Assembly (NCBI RefSeq): GCF_900108305.1
Contig: NZ_FNUX01000002.1
Location: 1 to 64,000, forward strand
From: Nitrosomonas ureae
GTDB lineage: Bacteria > Pseudomonadota > Gammaproteobacteria > Burkholderiales > Nitrosomonadaceae
Direction of reading: 5' to 3'
Length of the DNA: 64,000 nucleotides
Below are positions 28,793 to 41,158 of the stretch, piece after piece (position 1 is the first letter of the stretch; each line of letters opens with the position of its first letter). A program made the position numbers and the translations under genes. Under the pieces are notes generated by a model. That model saw only the letters and a program-made list of their open reading frames with translations. It had not been told where the DNA came from and made no database searches.

Positions 28793-31384
28793 TCATTCTT
28801 TCCTTTCAACCCAATCTCTCACACTCCCAAGCGCCGCAGGCAATTGCTCCGGTTGCGTGCCACCCGCCTGCGCCATATCCGCCCGTCCGCCACCTTTGCC
28901 ACCGACTTGCTGCGCCACAAAATTGACCAGTTCGCCCGCTTTGATGCGATCCGTTAGATCCGCGCTGACACCCGCGATCAGCGTAATTTTTCCATCCGCA
29001 ACGGTACTGAGCACAATGGCGCAGGTTTTGAGTTTGTCTTTCAGTTGATCCAACGTTTCGCGCAGGGTTTTGGCATCGGCGTTTTCCAGATTGACGGCCA
29101 ATACTTTTATTCCATGGATGTCCTGCGCTTGCGCGGCCAGATCGGCACCTTGCGAGCTGGCAAGTTTGGTTTTAAGGCGCGCCAGCTCTCTTTCGGTTTG
29201 GCGCACGTTATCGATAATCTGCGCAATTTTTTGCGTGACTTCCTGCGGATTGGTTTTTAAAGTCTGCGCAATTTCGAGTAGTTGCGCTTCGCGTTGTTGC
29301 ACATAATCGATGGCCGCTTTTCCGGTTACCGCCTCGACGCGGCGAATACCGGCAGCAACGCCGGATTCGGCAACAATTTTAAACAAGCCGATTTGACCGG
29401 CTTGCGGTACGTGCGTACCGCCGCATAATTCCGTTGAAAATTCGCCCATGCCGATGACGCGCACCACATCCGAGTATTTCTCGCCGAACAATGCCATTGC
29501 ACCGCGCTTGATCGCATCGTCGTACTTCATCGTGGCCGCTTCGACGATACAATTGTTACGGATCTGATCGTTGACCAGGCGTTCGATTGCGCGGATCTCA
29601 TCCGCGTTGAGTGGCATATTATGAGAAAAATCAAAGCGCGTCCGATTGGCATCGACCAGCGAGCCTTTCTGCGTCACATGCGTGCCCAATACCTCGCGTA
29701 GCGCGGCATGCAACAAATGGGTGGCGGAGTGATTATTGGCGATGCTGATACGGTTTTGCGCATTGACGCGCGCGTGCACGGTATTCTTGATCATCAGGCG
29801 TCCGCTGTGCAATTTTCCCTTATGACCAAACACGCCGGCCTGGATTTTTTGCGTATCGGTGACCTCGAAAGTGCCATTGGCGGCAAGCAATTCACCGCAA
29901 TCGCCGACCTGACCGCCCGATTCGGCGTAAAAAGGCGTTTGATCCAACACCACCACGGCTTCATCCCCAGCCTCGATGGAATTCACTGCGCTACCTTGCT
30001 TGTAGAGGGCCAATATCTGGCCTTCATGCTGCAGTGTCTCGTAACCATAGAACGTAGTCTGACCGCCTGAATATTCGATACCTTCCTGCATGGTGAATTT
30101 GCTCGCGGCGCGCGCTTGTTCACGCTGACGCGCCATGGCTTGCTCGAATCCTGCGTAGTCAACGGTAATGCCGCGTTCTCGCGCGATATCAGCAGTCAGA
30201 TCAATTGGAAAACCGAAGGTATCGTAGAGCCGGAATGCCGTTTCACCATCCAATACCTGGATATTCCGGCTGAGCGCGGTTTCCAGAATTTGCATGCCGT
30301 TTTCCAACGTTTCGGCAAAGCGCTCTTCTTCTTGCAGCAATACGGCGGCAACACGTGCTTTGGCAGCGGTCAGCTCAGGATAAGCTTGCCCCATCACTTG
30401 ATCCAAATCTTCCACCAATTGATGAAAGAAGGGGTGTTTCTGTCCCAGCTTGTAACCATGCCGGATGGCGCGGCGAATGATGCGGCGCAACACATAGCCG
30501 CGGCCTTCGCTGCCCGGAATAACGCCGTCGGTAATCAGAAACGAGCAAGCGCGGATATGATCGGCGATGACTTTGAGCGAGTTATCGTCAAGATTGCTGG
30601 TGCTGGTCACGCGCGCCGCCGCCTTGATCAGGCTTTGAAACAGATCGATGTCGTAATTACTGTGCACATGCTGCATCACGGCAGAGATGCGCTCCAGCCC
30701 CATGCCGGTATCGACCGATGGTTTCGGCAACGGATGCAATACGCCGGCGCTGTCGCGGTTGTATTGCATGAATACCAGATTCCAGATTTCAATGTAGCGG
30801 TCACCGTCGGCATCGGCAGAACCCGGCGGACCTCCTTGAACATCCGGCCCGTGGTCATAAAAAATTTCGGAGCAAGGGCCACATGGGCCCGTATCGCCCA
30901 TTTGCCAGAAATTATCCATCGTGGCAATCCGCACTATGCGGGATGATTCGACGCCGACTTCGTTCAACCAGATGCTGGCCGCTTCATCGTCCTCAGCGTA
31001 GACAGTAACCCATAATTTCTCGGGTGGAATCTTGAAGGTATTGGTCAGAAAAGCCCAGGCAAACAGAATGGCGTCGCGCTTGAAATAATCACCGAAACTA
31101 AAGTTGCCGAGCATTTCGAAGAAAGTATGATGCCTTGCCGTATAACCGACATTCTCCAGATCATTATGCTTGCCGCCGGCACGGACACAGCGTTGCGAAC
31201 TGGCGGCACGCACATAAGGACGCTTATCCTGCCCGATAAAAACATCCTTGAATTGCACCATGCCTGCATTGGTGAACAAAAGCGTCGGATCATTGCCCGG
31301 CACCAAAGGGCTGGATGAGACGATAGTGTGCCCTTGCGATTCGAAAAATTCGAGAAACTTCTGCCGTATTTCGCTGCTTTTCAT
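28793..31384 (-). CDS. alaS: Alanyl-tRNA synthetase AlaS
   Basis: Class II aminoacyl-tRNA synthetase, 863 aa, the normal bacterial length. The aminoacylation core has [39 protein letters not shown] and [12 protein letters not shown]. The editing domain has the zinc-binding pair [19 protein letters not shown] and [10 protein letters not shown]. The C-Ala domain ends with [13 protein letters not shown] and [18 protein letters not shown]. All key residues are present. Its start overlaps the upstream small gene by 4 bases, placing it at the end of a recA-recX-orf-alaS operon. Confidence 0.97.
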   Translation of the reverse strand: MKSSEIRQKFLEFFESQGHTIVSSSPLVPGNDPTLLFTNAGMVQFKDVFIGQDKRPYVRAASSQRCVRAGGKHNDLENVGYTARHHTFFEMLGNFSFGDYFKRDAILFAWAFLTNTFKIPPEKLWVTVYAEDDEAASIWLNEVGVESSRIVRIATMDNFWQMGDTGPCGPCSEIFYDHGPDVQGGPPGSADADGDRYIEIWNLVFMQYNRDSAGVLHPLPKPSVDTGMGLERISAVMQHVHSNYDIDLFQSLIKAAARVTSTSNLDDNSLKVIADHIRACSFLITDGVIPGSEGRGYVLRRIIRRAIRHGYKLGQKHPFFHQLVEDLDQVMGQAYPELTAAKARVAAVLLQEEERFAETLENGMQILETALSRNIQVLDGETAFRLYDTFGFPIDLTADIARERGITVDYAGFEQAMARQREQARAASKFTMQEGIEYSGGQTTFYGYETLQHEGQILALYKQGSAVNSIEAGDEAVVVLDQTPFYAESGGQVGDCGELLAANGTFEVTDTQKIQAGVFGHKGKLHSGRLMIKNTVHARVNAQNRISIANNHSATHLLHAALREVLGTHVTQKGSLVDANRTRFDFSHNMPLNADEIRAIERLVNDQIRNNCIVEAATMKYDDAIKRGAMALFGEKYSDVVRVIGMGEFSTELCGGTHVPQAGQIGLFKIVAESGVAAGIRRVEAVTGKAAIDYVQQREAQLLEIAQTLKTNPQEVTQKIAQIIDNVRQTERELARLKTKLASSQGADLAAQAQDIHGIKVLAVNLENADAKTLRETLDQLKDKLKTCAIVLSTVADGKITLIAGVSADLTDRIKAGELVNFVAQQVGGKGGGRADMAQAGGTQPEQLPAALGSVRDWVERKE

Positions 31385-31746
31385 ATTTCCTGTTGCCGCT
31401 CGTATCGTTCTAATTCAGTCACTGTCAAACCCACCGCTTCACCTTTGAAAATCGCCAAGCTTTTGACCTTAACCCGGATGGTGATTTCCTCGTTCATCTT
31501 AGGTAAATCAAACTCGGTTAGCACTGTAATTTCTCCGCTGCTGTCTTCCAGCACATACATCTTCAAATCGACAAAAGGCAAGCGCGTGGGATCCTTGGGT
31601 ATGCCTTTCAATCTAACTTCCTTGCCATCGAAATCAACCGGTGCGGCATTGATTTCCTGAATCAATGTGATCCCGCCCGCATGAACCTGCAAACCCATTA
31701 GCAGTATCGCCCAGAAAAGGATTATCTTGCCCCGAATTCCCTTCAT
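31381..31746 (-). CDS. Exported OB-fold-like small protein, function unknown
   Basis: 121-aa protein with a Sec signal peptide ([13 protein letters not shown], probable cut after VHA). The mature part is a beta-rich stretch: [34 protein letters not shown] and [14 protein letters not shown]. This pattern of a barrel that takes up a modification to the fold of nucleic-acid-binding OB domains is seen in periplasmic bacterial OB-fold proteins. It is wedged between recX and alaS with 4-base overlaps on both sides, so it is translated with them, although its predicted location is the periplasm. I do not recognise a named family. Confidence 0.6.
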   Translation of the reverse strand: MKGIRGKIILFWAILLMGLQVHAGGITLIQEINAAPVDFDGKEVRLKGIPKDPTRLPFVDLKMYVLEDSSGEITVLTEFDLPKMNEEITIRVKVKSLAIFKGEAVGLTVTELERYERQQEI

Positions 31747-32201
31747 GTGCTGGCCTCATCCACCTTTGCAAGAACCTGCCGTATGGTTTCCATGGAAAAA
31801 CCCCTATTCATCATAAACCGAATCTGTTTGTCGCGTTCTTCCCTGGAAACTGGCGGATGATCGAATTTCTTGCTCCAGATATTGAGCGCAGCTTCCAGCT
31901 CGGTTTCCTTGAGCGTCGGCAGAACATTGTCAATCAAATGGGAATCTATTCCTTTTGCCTTGAGTTCATGAACAATTCGATGACTTCCGAAGCGCGCTCG
32001 CCGAGTACGCGCAATCTGCTCCACCGCGCGCTTCTCGGACAGATAACCCTGCTGTTCCAACTTATCCAATACCTCTGCAAGCACGTCCATTCCACAGAAT
32101 TCCATATGCGCGACAAGCTTCCGCTCCAACTCCTGGCGTGAATGCTCACGCCGGGCAAGCATGCGCAGTGCGCGAATTTCCAGAGGAGTACGGGCATTCA
32201 C
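31743..32201 (-). CDS. recX: Regulatory protein RecX
   Basis: Modulator that caps or binds RecA filaments, 152 aa, built of three-helix repeats. Visible family segments are RALRMLARREHSRQELERKL, EVLDKLEQQGYLSEKRAVEQ and RARFGSHRIVHELKAKGID. The start is GTG at 32201, five bases after the recA stop. The usual recA-recX order is kept. Confidence 0.92.
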   Translation of the reverse strand: MNARTPLEIRALRMLARREHSRQELERKLVAHMEFCGMDVLAEVLDKLEQQGYLSEKRAVEQIARTRRARFGSHRIVHELKAKGIDSHLIDNVLPTLKETELEAALNIWSKKFDHPPVSREERDKQIRFMMNRGFSMETIRQVLAKVDEAST

Positions 32202-32206
32202 AAAAC

Positions 32207-33241
32207 TTATTTCTCTTTTTCAATTTTTTCTTTCACGGAACTGGCTTGATCCGCAATGCCTACAATCGATCGAATTTTCTGTTCAATTTCCTGAGCGATA
32301 TCTTTATGTTCTTTCAGGTAATCACGCACATTATCTTTGCCCTGACCTATTTTCTCGCCTTTATAGGCATACCAGGCTCCCGCTTTGTCGATCAGTTTAT
32401 GCAATACGCCCAGTTCGATAATTTCGCTCTCGCGCGAAATTCCTTCGCCATAAAGAATATCAAAATCCGCTTGCTTGAAGGGGGGTGCAACTTTATTCTT
32501 GACCACTTTCACACGGGTTTCATTACCGATGGTTTCGTCACCTTTCTTGATCGATCCGGTGCGGCGAATATCCAGACGTACCGAAGCGTAAAATTTTAGC
32601 GCATTCCCACCCGTGGTGGTTTCAGGGTTACCGAACATAACCCCGATTTTCATACGGATCTGGTTGATAAAGATAACCATCGTATTGCTGCGCTTGATGT
32701 TGGCCGTTAATTTACGCAGCGCTTGAGACATCAGACGTGCCTGCAGACCCATTTGCGGATCACCCATGTCGCCCTCGATTTCTGCCCGCGGCGTAAGTGC
32801 GGCAACGGAATCGATCACGATAATATCGACGGAACCGGAACGCACCAGCATATCGGCGATTTCCAACGCCTGCTCACCATTATCCGGTTGAGAGATCAAT
32901 AATTCCTTCACGTTGACGCCAATTTTTTGTGCGTACTGAGGATCCAATGCGTGCTCCGCATCAATAAAAGCCGCCGTACCCCCCACTTTTTGCATTTCAG
33001 CGATAACCTGGAGCGTCAATGTCGTTTTTCCTGAAGATTCAGGCCCATAAATTTCAACAATCCGTCCGCGAGGCAGTCCCCCTACTCCCAGTGCAATATC
33101 AAGCCCCAGCGACCCGGTTGACACGACCTGTATATCATAAGCGACATCGTTAGCGCCCAACCGCATGATAGAACCCTTACCAAACTGTTTCTCGATTTGG
33201 GCCAGGGCAACGTCAAGCGCTTTACTTCTGTTTTCGTCCAT
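32207..33241 (-). CDS. recA: Recombinase RecA
   Basis: Homologous recombination and SOS co-protease, 344 aa. Walker A is [10 protein letters not shown] and Walker B is [12 protein letters not shown]. Loop L1 spans [20 protein letters not shown], and loop L2 includes [20 protein letters not shown]. The [20 protein letters not shown] region and an acidic/basic tail (VKEKIEKEK) close the protein. AGGA lies six bases before the ATG. It heads the recA-recX-orf-alaS operon. No LexA box of the CTGT-N8-ACAG type was found upstream. Confidence 0.98.
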   Translation of the reverse strand: MDENRSKALDVALAQIEKQFGKGSIMRLGANDVAYDIQVVSTGSLGLDIALGVGGLPRGRIVEIYGPESSGKTTLTLQVIAEMQKVGGTAAFIDAEHALDPQYAQKIGVNVKELLISQPDNGEQALEIADMLVRSGSVDIIVIDSVAALTPRAEIEGDMGDPQMGLQARLMSQALRKLTANIKRSNTMVIFINQIRMKIGVMFGNPETTTGGNALKFYASVRLDIRRTGSIKKGDETIGNETRVKVVKNKVAPPFKQADFDILYGEGISRESEIIELGVLHKLIDKAGAWYAYKGEKIGQGKDNVRDYLKEHKDIAQEIEQKIRSIVGIADQASSVKEKIEKEK

Positions 33242-33268
33242 GATTTATCCTGTTAAGAGTCAATTGGA

Positions 33269-33297
33269 TTATTATCGCATAACCTATTTGGTATCAA
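33269..33297 (-). promoter_or_regulatory. Probable recA promoter
   Basis: On the minus strand TTGATA (33297-33292) and TAATAA (33274-33269) are separated by 17 bases. They lie 28-56 bases upstream of the recA start codon, the expected position. The match to sigma-70 boxes is good at -35 and moderate at -10. Confidence 0.45.
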
Positions 33298-33346
33298 TGT
33301 AACTTGTTATGGCAGATTGTTTAACTTTACGATATAACATAGTAAG

Positions 33347-33358
33347 ATACTCGAGTAT
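33347..33358. promoter_or_regulatory. 12-bp perfect palindrome upstream of adk
   Basis: ATACTCGAGTAT is a perfect palindrome. It lies 15 bases before a TATAAT box (33374-33379) in the divergent recA-adk gap, so it would overlap the -35 region of an adk promoter. An operator role is a guess from position alone. Confidence 0.35.
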
Positions 33359-33458
33359 GTGGTCGGCCTGCGATATAATTACCCATGCGGGCGTTGAAAT
33401 GGCAGAAAAACTTTGTACTTTGTCTCTGCGTTCAATAAATAATACTAATCGGCAATAA

Positions 33459-34124
<666 letters not shown>

Positions 34125-34169
34125 ATTTAATACTCGTCCATTCATTCACACAACAGGTTTGAACCGCAG

Positions 34170-34204
34170 AACTCAGGATGCAAGCAATGGCACCTGAGTT
34201 TTTG
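34170..34204 (+). terminator. Rho-independent terminator after adk
   Basis: AACTCAGG (34170-34177) pairs with CCTGAGTT (34193-34200) across a 15-base loop and is followed by a short T run. It lies 46 bases after the adk stop. Confidence 0.7.
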
Positions 34205-34257
34205 TATGTAAAGATTTAGCAATACTTGCTTACGATTTAATCAATCAGGAGAAAAAC

Positions 34258-35517
34258 ATGGCAATTAAAAATGCATTTTATGCCCAATCCGGCGGTGTGA
34301 CAGCGGTCATTAACGCTTCTGCGGCTGGTGTTCTGGAAACAGCGCGTCAGCATACTGATAAAATTGGCACCGTTTATGCAGGTCGCAACGGTATTATCGG
34401 CGCGTTGACCGAAGATCTCATTGATACCAGTGCCGATTCGGCTGCAGCGATTGCCGCGTTACGCTACACGCCATCTGGCGCGTTTGGTTCTTGTCGCTAT
34501 AAATTGAAGAGTCTGGAGCAAAACCGGCGCGAATACGAACGTTTGATCGAAGTATTCAAAGCGCACGATATCGGGTACTTTTTCTACAACGGCGGTGGTG
34601 ATTCGGCAGATACCTGTCTGAAGGTTTCGCAGATATCAGACACGCTGGGCTATCCGATTCAGGCGATTCATGTTCCCAAAACGGTTGATAATGATTTGCC
34701 AATCACGGATTGCTGCCCGGGCTTTGGCTCAGTCGCCAAATACATCGCGGTTTCCACGCGCGAAGCCAGCTTTGATGTAGCCAGCATGTCCAAGACTTCC
34801 ACCAAGGTTTTTGTGCTTGAAGTAATGGGACGCCATGCGGGATGGATCGCTGCTGCAGGTGGTTTGGCATCCAGCCCGGGATGTGAGATCCCGATCGTGA
34901 TTCTGTTCCCGGAAGTAACTTTCAATAAGGAAAAGTTTCTTGCCACAGTGGATCGCTATGTCAAGGAATACGGATACTGTTCGGTAGTGGTCTCAGAAGG
35001 CGTTAAAGGAGAAGATGGTAATTTCTTGTCCGATCAGGGTCTGCGTGATGCATTCGGGCATGCGCAATTAGGCGGAGTTGCTCCGGTAGTGGCCAATATC
35101 ATCAAAGATGGCTTGGGCCTGAAATATCACTGGGGGGTTGCAGATTATCTGCAACGTGCAGCACGTCACATTGCCTCCAAAACTGATGTTGAGCAAGCCT
35201 ATGCCATGGGCAAGGCAGCCGTGGAATATGCTCTGGCGGGACACAATTCGGTAATGCCTACCATCGTGCGCGAATCCAGTTCACCTTATAAATGGTCGGT
35301 AGGGATGGCACAGCTATCCAATGTTGCAAATGTTGAAAAAATGATGCCGGATAATTTTATTAGCGAAGATGGATTTGGCATTACCCAGGCATGCCGCGAG
35401 TACTTGGCGCCACTGATTGAAGGCGAAGATTATCCGCCCTATAAGGATGGCTTGCCGGACTATGTACGACTCAAGAATGTTGCTGTTCCAAAGAAACTGG
35501 GTGAATTCACAATCTAG
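34258..35517 (+). CDS. pfp: Pyrophosphate-dependent 6-phosphofructokinase
   Basis: PPi-dependent phosphofructokinase, 419 aa, a reversible enzyme that can run in glycolysis, gluconeogenesis or the Calvin cycle. Motifs are AQSGGVTAVINASAAGVLE, YNGGGDSADTCLKVS, the active-site loop HVPKTVDNDLPITDCCPGFG, and EVMGRHAGWIAAAGG. The GGD motif followed by Ser and the PKTVDNDL lysine are features of the PPi-using class rather than the ATP-using one. AGGAGA lies upstream. The membrane pyrophosphatase gene follows in the same direction, so both enzymes draw on the same PPi pool. Confidence 0.93.
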   Translation: MAIKNAFYAQSGGVTAVINASAAGVLETARQHTDKIGTVYAGRNGIIGALTEDLIDTSADSAAAIAALRYTPSGAFGSCRYKLKSLEQNRREYERLIEVFKAHDIGYFFYNGGGDSADTCLKVSQISDTLGYPIQAIHVPKTVDNDLPITDCCPGFGSVAKYIAVSTREASFDVASMSKTSTKVFVLEVMGRHAGWIAAAGGLASSPGCEIPIVILFPEVTFNKEKFLATVDRYVKEYGYCSVVVSEGVKGEDGNFLSDQGLRDAFGHAQLGGVAPVVANIIKDGLGLKYHWGVADYLQRAARHIASKTDVEQAYAMGKAAVEYALAGHNSVMPTIVRESSSPYKWSVGMAQLSNVANVEKMMPDNFISEDGFGITQACREYLAPLIEGEDYPPYKDGLPDYVRLKNVAVPKKLGEFTI

Positions 35518-35742
35518 TTATCAGCAAAAATAAGATTGCTTAAGGTGTTGTATGAAAGCCAAACAATTTGATTTCAATCATCTAGCAATCTAAATTTCAT
35601 AAATATTTGATACATTCAGCAAGCAAGAACAGATAAAATACAGCCTGATTTCTGATTTTTTGCAAGTGGTTAATAATGTGGAGTTAATTAGGCCAGGATT
35701 TCACATTTGATTTTTATGGTCTGACTTTAATTGGAGTTCTCT

Positions 35743-37800
35743 ATGGCTAGTGGTTTAGTTATCGCAATTCTCAGTGCGATTGTAGCCCTGATATTCAGTG
35801 GTATATGGATTAAGGGTATTTTTGATCAATCTACAGGCAACCAGCGTATGCAAGAAATTGCAAAAGCTATTCAAGAAGGTGCCTCCGCATATCTAAAACG
35901 TCAGTACATGACAATCGGCATGGTGGGCGGAGTATTGTTTTTTGCGCTCTGGATAGCGCTCGGTTGGGACACGGCTATTGGTTTTGCTCTAGGCGCAGTT
36001 CTTTCAGGTGCCGCAGGTTTTCTGGGGATGACGGTCTCAGTTCAATCAAATGTGCGTACTGCTCAGGCAGCAAGCATTGGATTGAATGAAGCGCTTGCGA
36101 TTGCTTTCCGAGGCGGCGCAGTGACCGGAATGCTGGTTGTTGGCTTAGGTCTGCTGGGTGTTGCCGGATACTGTGCCATGCTGTTTGATGGCGCTGATCC
36201 CAATCAATCTGTCAGTGATGTTATCAAGCCACTGATTGGTTTTGCATTCGGCGGATCTTTGATTTCCATTTTTGCGCGGCTGGGTGGAGGGATATTCACC
36301 AAAGGTGCCGATGTGGGTGCGGATCTGGTCGGTAAAGTCGAGGCCGGGATTCCTGAAGATGATCCTCGCAACCCAGCCGTCATTGCTGATAACGTGGGTG
36401 ATAACGTAGGTGACTGTGCGGGTATGGCAGCGGATTTGTTTGAAACCTACGCGGTTACCATTATTGCAACCATGATACTGGGCGCATTATTGTTTACTGC
36501 AAACGCAACCAGTGCGGTTATATTTCCACTGATGCTCGGTGCAGTATCGATTATCGCTTCGATTGTCGGCTGTTATTACGTCAAGATGCGTGATGGCGGC
36601 ACCATCATGAATGCACTTTATCGCGGCCTGGCTGTTGCGGGTGGTATCGCTTTGTTAGCGTACCTGCCGGTGACCGTTTGGTTTATGAGTGATATGTCAC
36701 TAATCGTGGATGGCACGGAGATTGCGGGCGGTATGCTGGTTCTGCGCGTATTTCTGGCTGCTGCAATCGGCCTGGCGTTGACCGGACTGATGGTTGTAAT
36801 TACTGAATACTACACTTCCACCGATTATCCACCGGTTCAACATATTGCTGAAGCTTCCACTACCGGACATGCAACCAATATTATTGCCGGCTTGGGTGTT
36901 TCAATGCGTGCAACCGCAGCACCGGTTCTGGCAGTGTGTATCAGTATCTTGCTGGCATATGCACTGGCAGGCCTGTATGGTATTGCGATTGCTGCAACAT
37001 CCATGCTATCGATGACAGGTATTATTGTGGCACTGGATGCATACGGCCCGATTACCGATAACGCAGGCGGTATTGCTGAAATGGCAGAAATGCCCGATTC
37101 AGTGCGCGCCATCACCGACCCTCTGGATGCGGTTGGCAATACGACTAAAGCGGTTACCAAAGGTTACGCGATCGGCTCGGCAGGGCTAGCAGCCTTAGTA
37201 TTGTTTGCCGACTACACCCATGCTCTGGAGCACGCGGGATTCGAGTTATCCTTCGATTTATCCAATCACATGGTGATTATCGGCTTGTTCATCGGCGGTA
37301 TGATTCCTTACTTGTTTGGTGCCATGTCGATGGAAGCCGTTGGACGTGCCGCAGGATCGGTGGTGATCGAAGTACGCCGTCAATTCAAGGAAATTCCTGG
37401 CATTATGGAAGGTACAGCCAAACCGGATTATTCACGCGCCGTAGATATGCTGACTAAAGCAGCGATCAAGGAAATGATGATTCCTTCGTTATTGCCCGTA
37501 CTGATTCCTTTGCTGGTCGGTGTAATCCTGGGACCGCAAGCTCTGGGTGGCGTATTGATGGGCTCTATCGTGACCGGCCTGTTCGTGGCCATTTCGATGA
37601 CAACCGGCGGCGGCGCTTGGGATAATGCCAAAAAGCACATTGAAGACGGACATTTTGGCGGCAAAGGCAGCGAAGCCCACAAAGCCTCGGTAACAGGCGA
37701 TACCGTAGGTGATCCTTACAAGGACACGGCTGGCCCGGCAATTAATCCATTGATCAAAATCATCAACATTGTGGCATTGTTGATCATTCCTCTGCTATAA
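35743..37800 (+). CDS. hppA: Proton-translocating membrane pyrophosphatase, K+-independent type
   Basis: Membrane-bound PPase, 685 aa and about 16 hydrophobic helices, coupling PPi hydrolysis (or synthesis) to proton transport. The frame can extend to a TTG at 35731, but ATG 35743 gives the normal short periplasmic N-terminus and has GGAG upstream. Catalytic motifs are [39 protein letters not shown], and near the C-terminus [15 protein letters not shown] and [18 protein letters not shown]. The segment [16 protein letters not shown] has Lys where K+-dependent enzymes have Ala, so this is the K+-independent, proton-pumping class. Confidence 0.95.
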   Translation: MASGLVIAILSAIVALIFSGIWIKGIFDQSTGNQRMQEIAKAIQEGASAYLKRQYMTIGMVGGVLFFALWIALGWDTAIGFALGAVLSGAAGFLGMTVSVQSNVRTAQAASIGLNEALAIAFRGGAVTGMLVVGLGLLGVAGYCAMLFDGADPNQSVSDVIKPLIGFAFGGSLISIFARLGGGIFTKGADVGADLVGKVEAGIPEDDPRNPAVIADNVGDNVGDCAGMAADLFETYAVTIIATMILGALLFTANATSAVIFPLMLGAVSIIASIVGCYYVKMRDGGTIMNALYRGLAVAGGIALLAYLPVTVWFMSDMSLIVDGTEIAGGMLVLRVFLAAAIGLALTGLMVVITEYYTSTDYPPVQHIAEASTTGHATNIIAGLGVSMRATAAPVLAVCISILLAYALAGLYGIAIAATSMLSMTGIIVALDAYGPITDNAGGIAEMAEMPDSVRAITDPLDAVGNTTKAVTKGYAIGSAGLAALVLFADYTHALEHAGFELSFDLSNHMVIIGLFIGGMIPYLFGAMSMEAVGRAAGSVVIEVRRQFKEIPGIMEGTAKPDYSRAVDMLTKAAIKEMMIPSLLPVLIPLLVGVILGPQALGGVLMGSIVTGLFVAISMTTGGGAWDNAKKHIEDGHFGGKGSEAHKASVTGDTVGDPYKDTAGPAINPLIKIINIVALLIIPLL

Positions 37801-37830
37801 CGATCATCAATTAATTCATTCACTAAAGCT

Positions 37831-37861
37831 AAAGCACATCAGGCAACTGATGTGCTTTTTT
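37831..37861 (+). terminator. Rho-independent terminator after hppA
   Basis: AAAGCACATCAG and CTGATGTGCTTT form a perfect 12-bp stem with the loop GCAA, followed by TTT. It lies 30 bases after the hppA stop and separates it from the convergent ppsR-ppsA pair. Confidence 0.9.
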
Positions 37862-37913
37862 ATTTGATCATGTAAATTTACTCTGTGCTCAGGCACAGGC
37901 TTGAAGAATTGAA

Positions 37914-38741
37914 TCACCCGTACAATTGCCTTCTCAGCCCACACCTATTCAATATAATTGCGCTGATTTCTTCGATTGAAATGCGCGTGGTATCCAAATA
38001 GGGAATATCGAACTGGCGAAACAGCGCTTCCTGCCATTGCAATTCTCGCTGACATTGCGCAAGCGATGCATATTCGCTGTCTGGACGGCGTTGCTGGCGG
38101 ATGAAATGCAGCTGCGCCGGCGTTAAAGTCAAGCCGAACAGTTTACTGCGCACATTTTCCAGTATTTTGGGAATCTGTTGAATAATCATGTCATCCGGGG
38201 TTAGCGGATAATTCGCGGCAGCGATACCATATTGCAATCCCAAGTAAAGACAAGTGGGTGTTTTACCGGAACGCGAGACACCAATCAGAATGATATCGGC
38301 CTCAGCGTAATGCTTGGGATTGACACCGTCATCATGCGCCAACACATAATTGACCGCGGCAATGCGTTTGAAATACGATAGATGATGCTGACCGTGGGAA
38401 CGCCCGGCTATACGTATAAACGGCTGATGCAGCTCCTCTTCGATGGAATGAATGAAAGTTTCAAAAAAATCATACATGCGGCAGTTGGCCTGTTTAATGA
38501 CCTCGAGAATCTCAGGCTTCAACAAGGTACTAAAAACCAAAGGCCGGTAACCATCATCTACAGCCGCCTGATTAATCTGCACCAGCACAGCCCGGGCTTG
38601 CTCGATATCATCCAGAAACGGCACGTTGACAGTGCTCCATTTGATATCGTCAAATTGCGTTAGCAGACTGTGTCCGAGTGTTTCCGCGGTAATACCGGTA
38701 CGGTCGGACAAGTAAAAAACAGTGCGTTTCTGCGGCGTCAT
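37914..38741 (-). CDS. ppsR: PEP synthase regulatory kinase/phosphorylase PpsR
   Basis: DUF299 family bifunctional enzyme, 275 aa, that inactivates PEP synthase by ADP-dependent threonine phosphorylation and reactivates it by Pi-dependent dephosphorylation that releases PPi. The N-terminus [20 protein letters not shown], the P-loop [15 protein letters not shown] and YPLTPDD are diagnostic. The gene overlaps ppsA by 4 bases on the same strand, so regulator and target are made together. The PPi product links it to the pfp-hppA pair next door. Confidence 0.94.
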   Translation of the reverse strand: MTPQKRTVFYLSDRTGITAETLGHSLLTQFDDIKWSTVNVPFLDDIEQARAVLVQINQAAVDDGYRPLVFSTLLKPEILEVIKQANCRMYDFFETFIHSIEEELHQPFIRIAGRSHGQHHLSYFKRIAAVNYVLAHDDGVNPKHYAEADIILIGVSRSGKTPTCLYLGLQYGIAAANYPLTPDDMIIQQIPKILENVRSKLFGLTLTPAQLHFIRQQRRPDSEYASLAQCQRELQWQEALFRQFDIPYLDTTRISIEEISAIILNRCGLRRQLYG

Positions 38742-41119
38742 GATTCGCTCAGTTTTGCCAGATCAAGCCAGGTTTGCAGCACCGAATCGGGGTTTAGCGA
38801 TAAGCTGCTGATACCCTGTTCATACAGCCAGGCGGCAAAATCCGGGTAATCCGAAGGGCCTTGCCCGCAAATGCCGATATACTTTCCTTGCTTATGACAA
38901 GCATCGATAGCCATTTTCAGCAGTTTCCTGACCGCCGGGTTGCGTTCGTCAAACACATGAGCAACAAGGCTTGAGTCGCGATCAATTCCCAGCGTCAATT
39001 GCGTCATGTCGTTGGAACCGATGGAAAAACCATCAAAGAACTGTAAAAATTCTTCCGCCAATACTGCATTGGAAGGAATCTCGCACATCATGATTAGCCG
39101 CAAACCATTCTGCCCCCGCGCCAATCCATGCGATGCAAGCAACAAGGTTACCTGCTCAGCTTCCTCCAGCGTACGGCAGAACGGAATCATGATTTCAACA
39201 TTGGTCAGTCCCATCTCGTCGCGTACTTTGCGTAATGCCTGGCATTCGAGTTCAAAACAATCACGAAAGGCAGCCGACACATAGCGCGAAGCACCGCGAA
39301 AACCGATCATCGGGTTTTCTTCTTGAGGCTCATAACGATTTCCCGCAACCAGATTCGCATACTCATTTGATTTAAAGTCGGACGTGCGCACAATCACCGC
39401 ATGCGGATAAAATGCCGCCGCCAGCGTAGCAATGCCCTCGACCAATTTCTCAACATAAAAGTCAACGGGGCTTTGATAGCCTGCAATACGGGTGCCAATA
39501 TCCTGTTTCAGCGTATCGGGCAGCCGATCGAATTCCAGCAACGCCTTGGGATGAATGCCGATCATGTTATTGATAATAAATTCCAGCCGAGCCAATCCGA
39601 CTCCTTGATTCGGCATGCGCGAAAAAGAAAAAGCATGTGACGGATTACCCACATTTATCATCATCTTGACCGGCAAATCCGGCAACTGGCCGGTATCGGA
39701 CGTGGTATGCTCGAATGGCAGCATCCCTTCATAGACAAATCCAGTATCACCTTCTGCGCAGGACACTGTCACGTCCATTCCATCTTTGATCGACCCGGTT
39801 GCATCGCCGCAACCAACCACCGCCGGAATACCCATTTCCCTGGCTATAATAGCCGCATGGCAGGTGCGCCCGCCACGGTTGGTCACAATGGCCGATGCAC
39901 GTTTCATGATCGGTTCCCAATCGGGATCAGTCATATCCGTCACCAGCACATCGCCCGGCCGGATTTTATGCATCTGATCCGCCCCCATGATCAAACGCGC
40001 TGCTCCCTGACCAATCTTGCTGCCGATCGAACGGCCTTCGGTCAACACTACACCCCTGCTCGTAAGTTTGTATCGATCCAGAACCGTCGTAATACGGCTT
40101 TCTACGGTTTCCGGGCGCGCCTGCACAATGTACAACTGCTGATCCAGTCCGTCTAATGCCCATTCGATATCCATAGGGCGGCCATAGTGCTGCTCGATGA
40201 TCATGGCTTGGCGCGCCAATGCCTCCACCTGGGTATCCGATAGAGAAAAACGCGTACGCCGCTCATGCTCGACATCGCGTGTCAGCGTGAATGAATCCGT
40301 TGCATTTGTGCTATCGCCATAAATCATCTCAATGGCTTTGGTGCCTAAACGTCGCGATAGAATGGCAGGCTTACCAGCCGTAAGTCCGCGTTTGTAGACA
40401 TAGAATTCATCCGGATTGACAGTGCCCTGCACAATGGTTTCACCCAGCCCATACGCCGATGTAATGAAAACCACGTCCCGGAAACCGGATTCAGTATCCA
40501 GGGTAAACATCACCCCGCTCGCACCCAGGTCGCTACGTACCATTTTCTGAATTCCGGCAGACAAATACACTTTGTCGTGAGGAAAATTCTGATGTACGCG
40601 ATACGCAATCGCCCGGTCGTTATACAGTGAAGCAAATACTATCTTGACCGCTTCCATGATTTGATCCAGTCCGCGGACATTCAGCAATGTTTCCTGCTGG
40701 CCGGCAAATGAGGCATCGGCCAAGTCCTCGGCAGTCGCTGAAGAACGCACGGCAAATGAAACCTCATCGCGCTTCTCGTCATGGGCAACCAGTATTTCGT
40801 AAGCTTGTGCTATCGCTTGTACAATAGTGGCCGGCAAGGTGGCATCCAGCACCCATTTCCGAATAGTTCTGCCGGCGGCAGTCAGCGCATTGATGTCATC
40901 AACATCCAGTTCATTCAGTAAATGATTGATGCGGTCGGCCAATCCATTAACGATCAAAAATTCACGGTATGCCTGCGTTGTAGTGGCAAAGCCTGCTGGC
41001 ACACTAACACCCGCTTGCGCAAGATGACTGATCATTTCCCCCAGCGAGGCATTCTTACCGCCAACCAGGTTTATATCTTTCATCGTCAATTGACCAAACC
41101 AGGCAATATATTGAGTCAT
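38738..41119 (-). CDS. ppsA: Phosphoenolpyruvate synthase PpsA
   Basis: PEP synthase, 793 aa, converting pyruvate and ATP to PEP, AMP and Pi, a gluconeogenic step. The ATP-grasp domain opens [15 protein letters not shown] and has [20 protein letters not shown]. The phosphohistidine domain has [20 protein letters not shown]; its His is phosphorylated and the adjacent Thr is the PpsR target. The C-terminal PEP/pyruvate barrel has [43 protein letters not shown] and a final [15 protein letters not shown]. Length is normal. Confidence 0.96.
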   Translation of the reverse strand: MTQYIAWFGQLTMKDINLVGGKNASLGEMISHLAQAGVSVPAGFATTTQAYREFLIVNGLADRINHLLNELDVDDINALTAAGRTIRKWVLDATLPATIVQAIAQAYEILVAHDEKRDEVSFAVRSSATAEDLADASFAGQQETLLNVRGLDQIMEAVKIVFASLYNDRAIAYRVHQNFPHDKVYLSAGIQKMVRSDLGASGVMFTLDTESGFRDVVFITSAYGLGETIVQGTVNPDEFYVYKRGLTAGKPAILSRRLGTKAIEMIYGDSTNATDSFTLTRDVEHERRTRFSLSDTQVEALARQAMIIEQHYGRPMDIEWALDGLDQQLYIVQARPETVESRITTVLDRYKLTSRGVVLTEGRSIGSKIGQGAARLIMGADQMHKIRPGDVLVTDMTDPDWEPIMKRASAIVTNRGGRTCHAAIIAREMGIPAVVGCGDATGSIKDGMDVTVSCAEGDTGFVYEGMLPFEHTTSDTGQLPDLPVKMMINVGNPSHAFSFSRMPNQGVGLARLEFIINNMIGIHPKALLEFDRLPDTLKQDIGTRIAGYQSPVDFYVEKLVEGIATLAAAFYPHAVIVRTSDFKSNEYANLVAGNRYEPQEENPMIGFRGASRYVSAAFRDCFELECQALRKVRDEMGLTNVEIMIPFCRTLEEAEQVTLLLASHGLARGQNGLRLIMMCEIPSNAVLAEEFLQFFDGFSIGSNDMTQLTLGIDRDSSLVAHVFDERNPAVRKLLKMAIDACHKQGKYIGICGQGPSDYPDFAAWLYEQGISSLSLNPDSVLQTWLDLAKLSES

Positions 41120-41158
41120 TGTTAAATTCCTATCCGTAAATATATCAAAAGTAATTTC

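Noticed and set aside
29708..30946. Long open frames on the plus strand opposite alaS
   Set aside because: They are antisense shadows of a highly conserved gene and their translations show no domain pattern.
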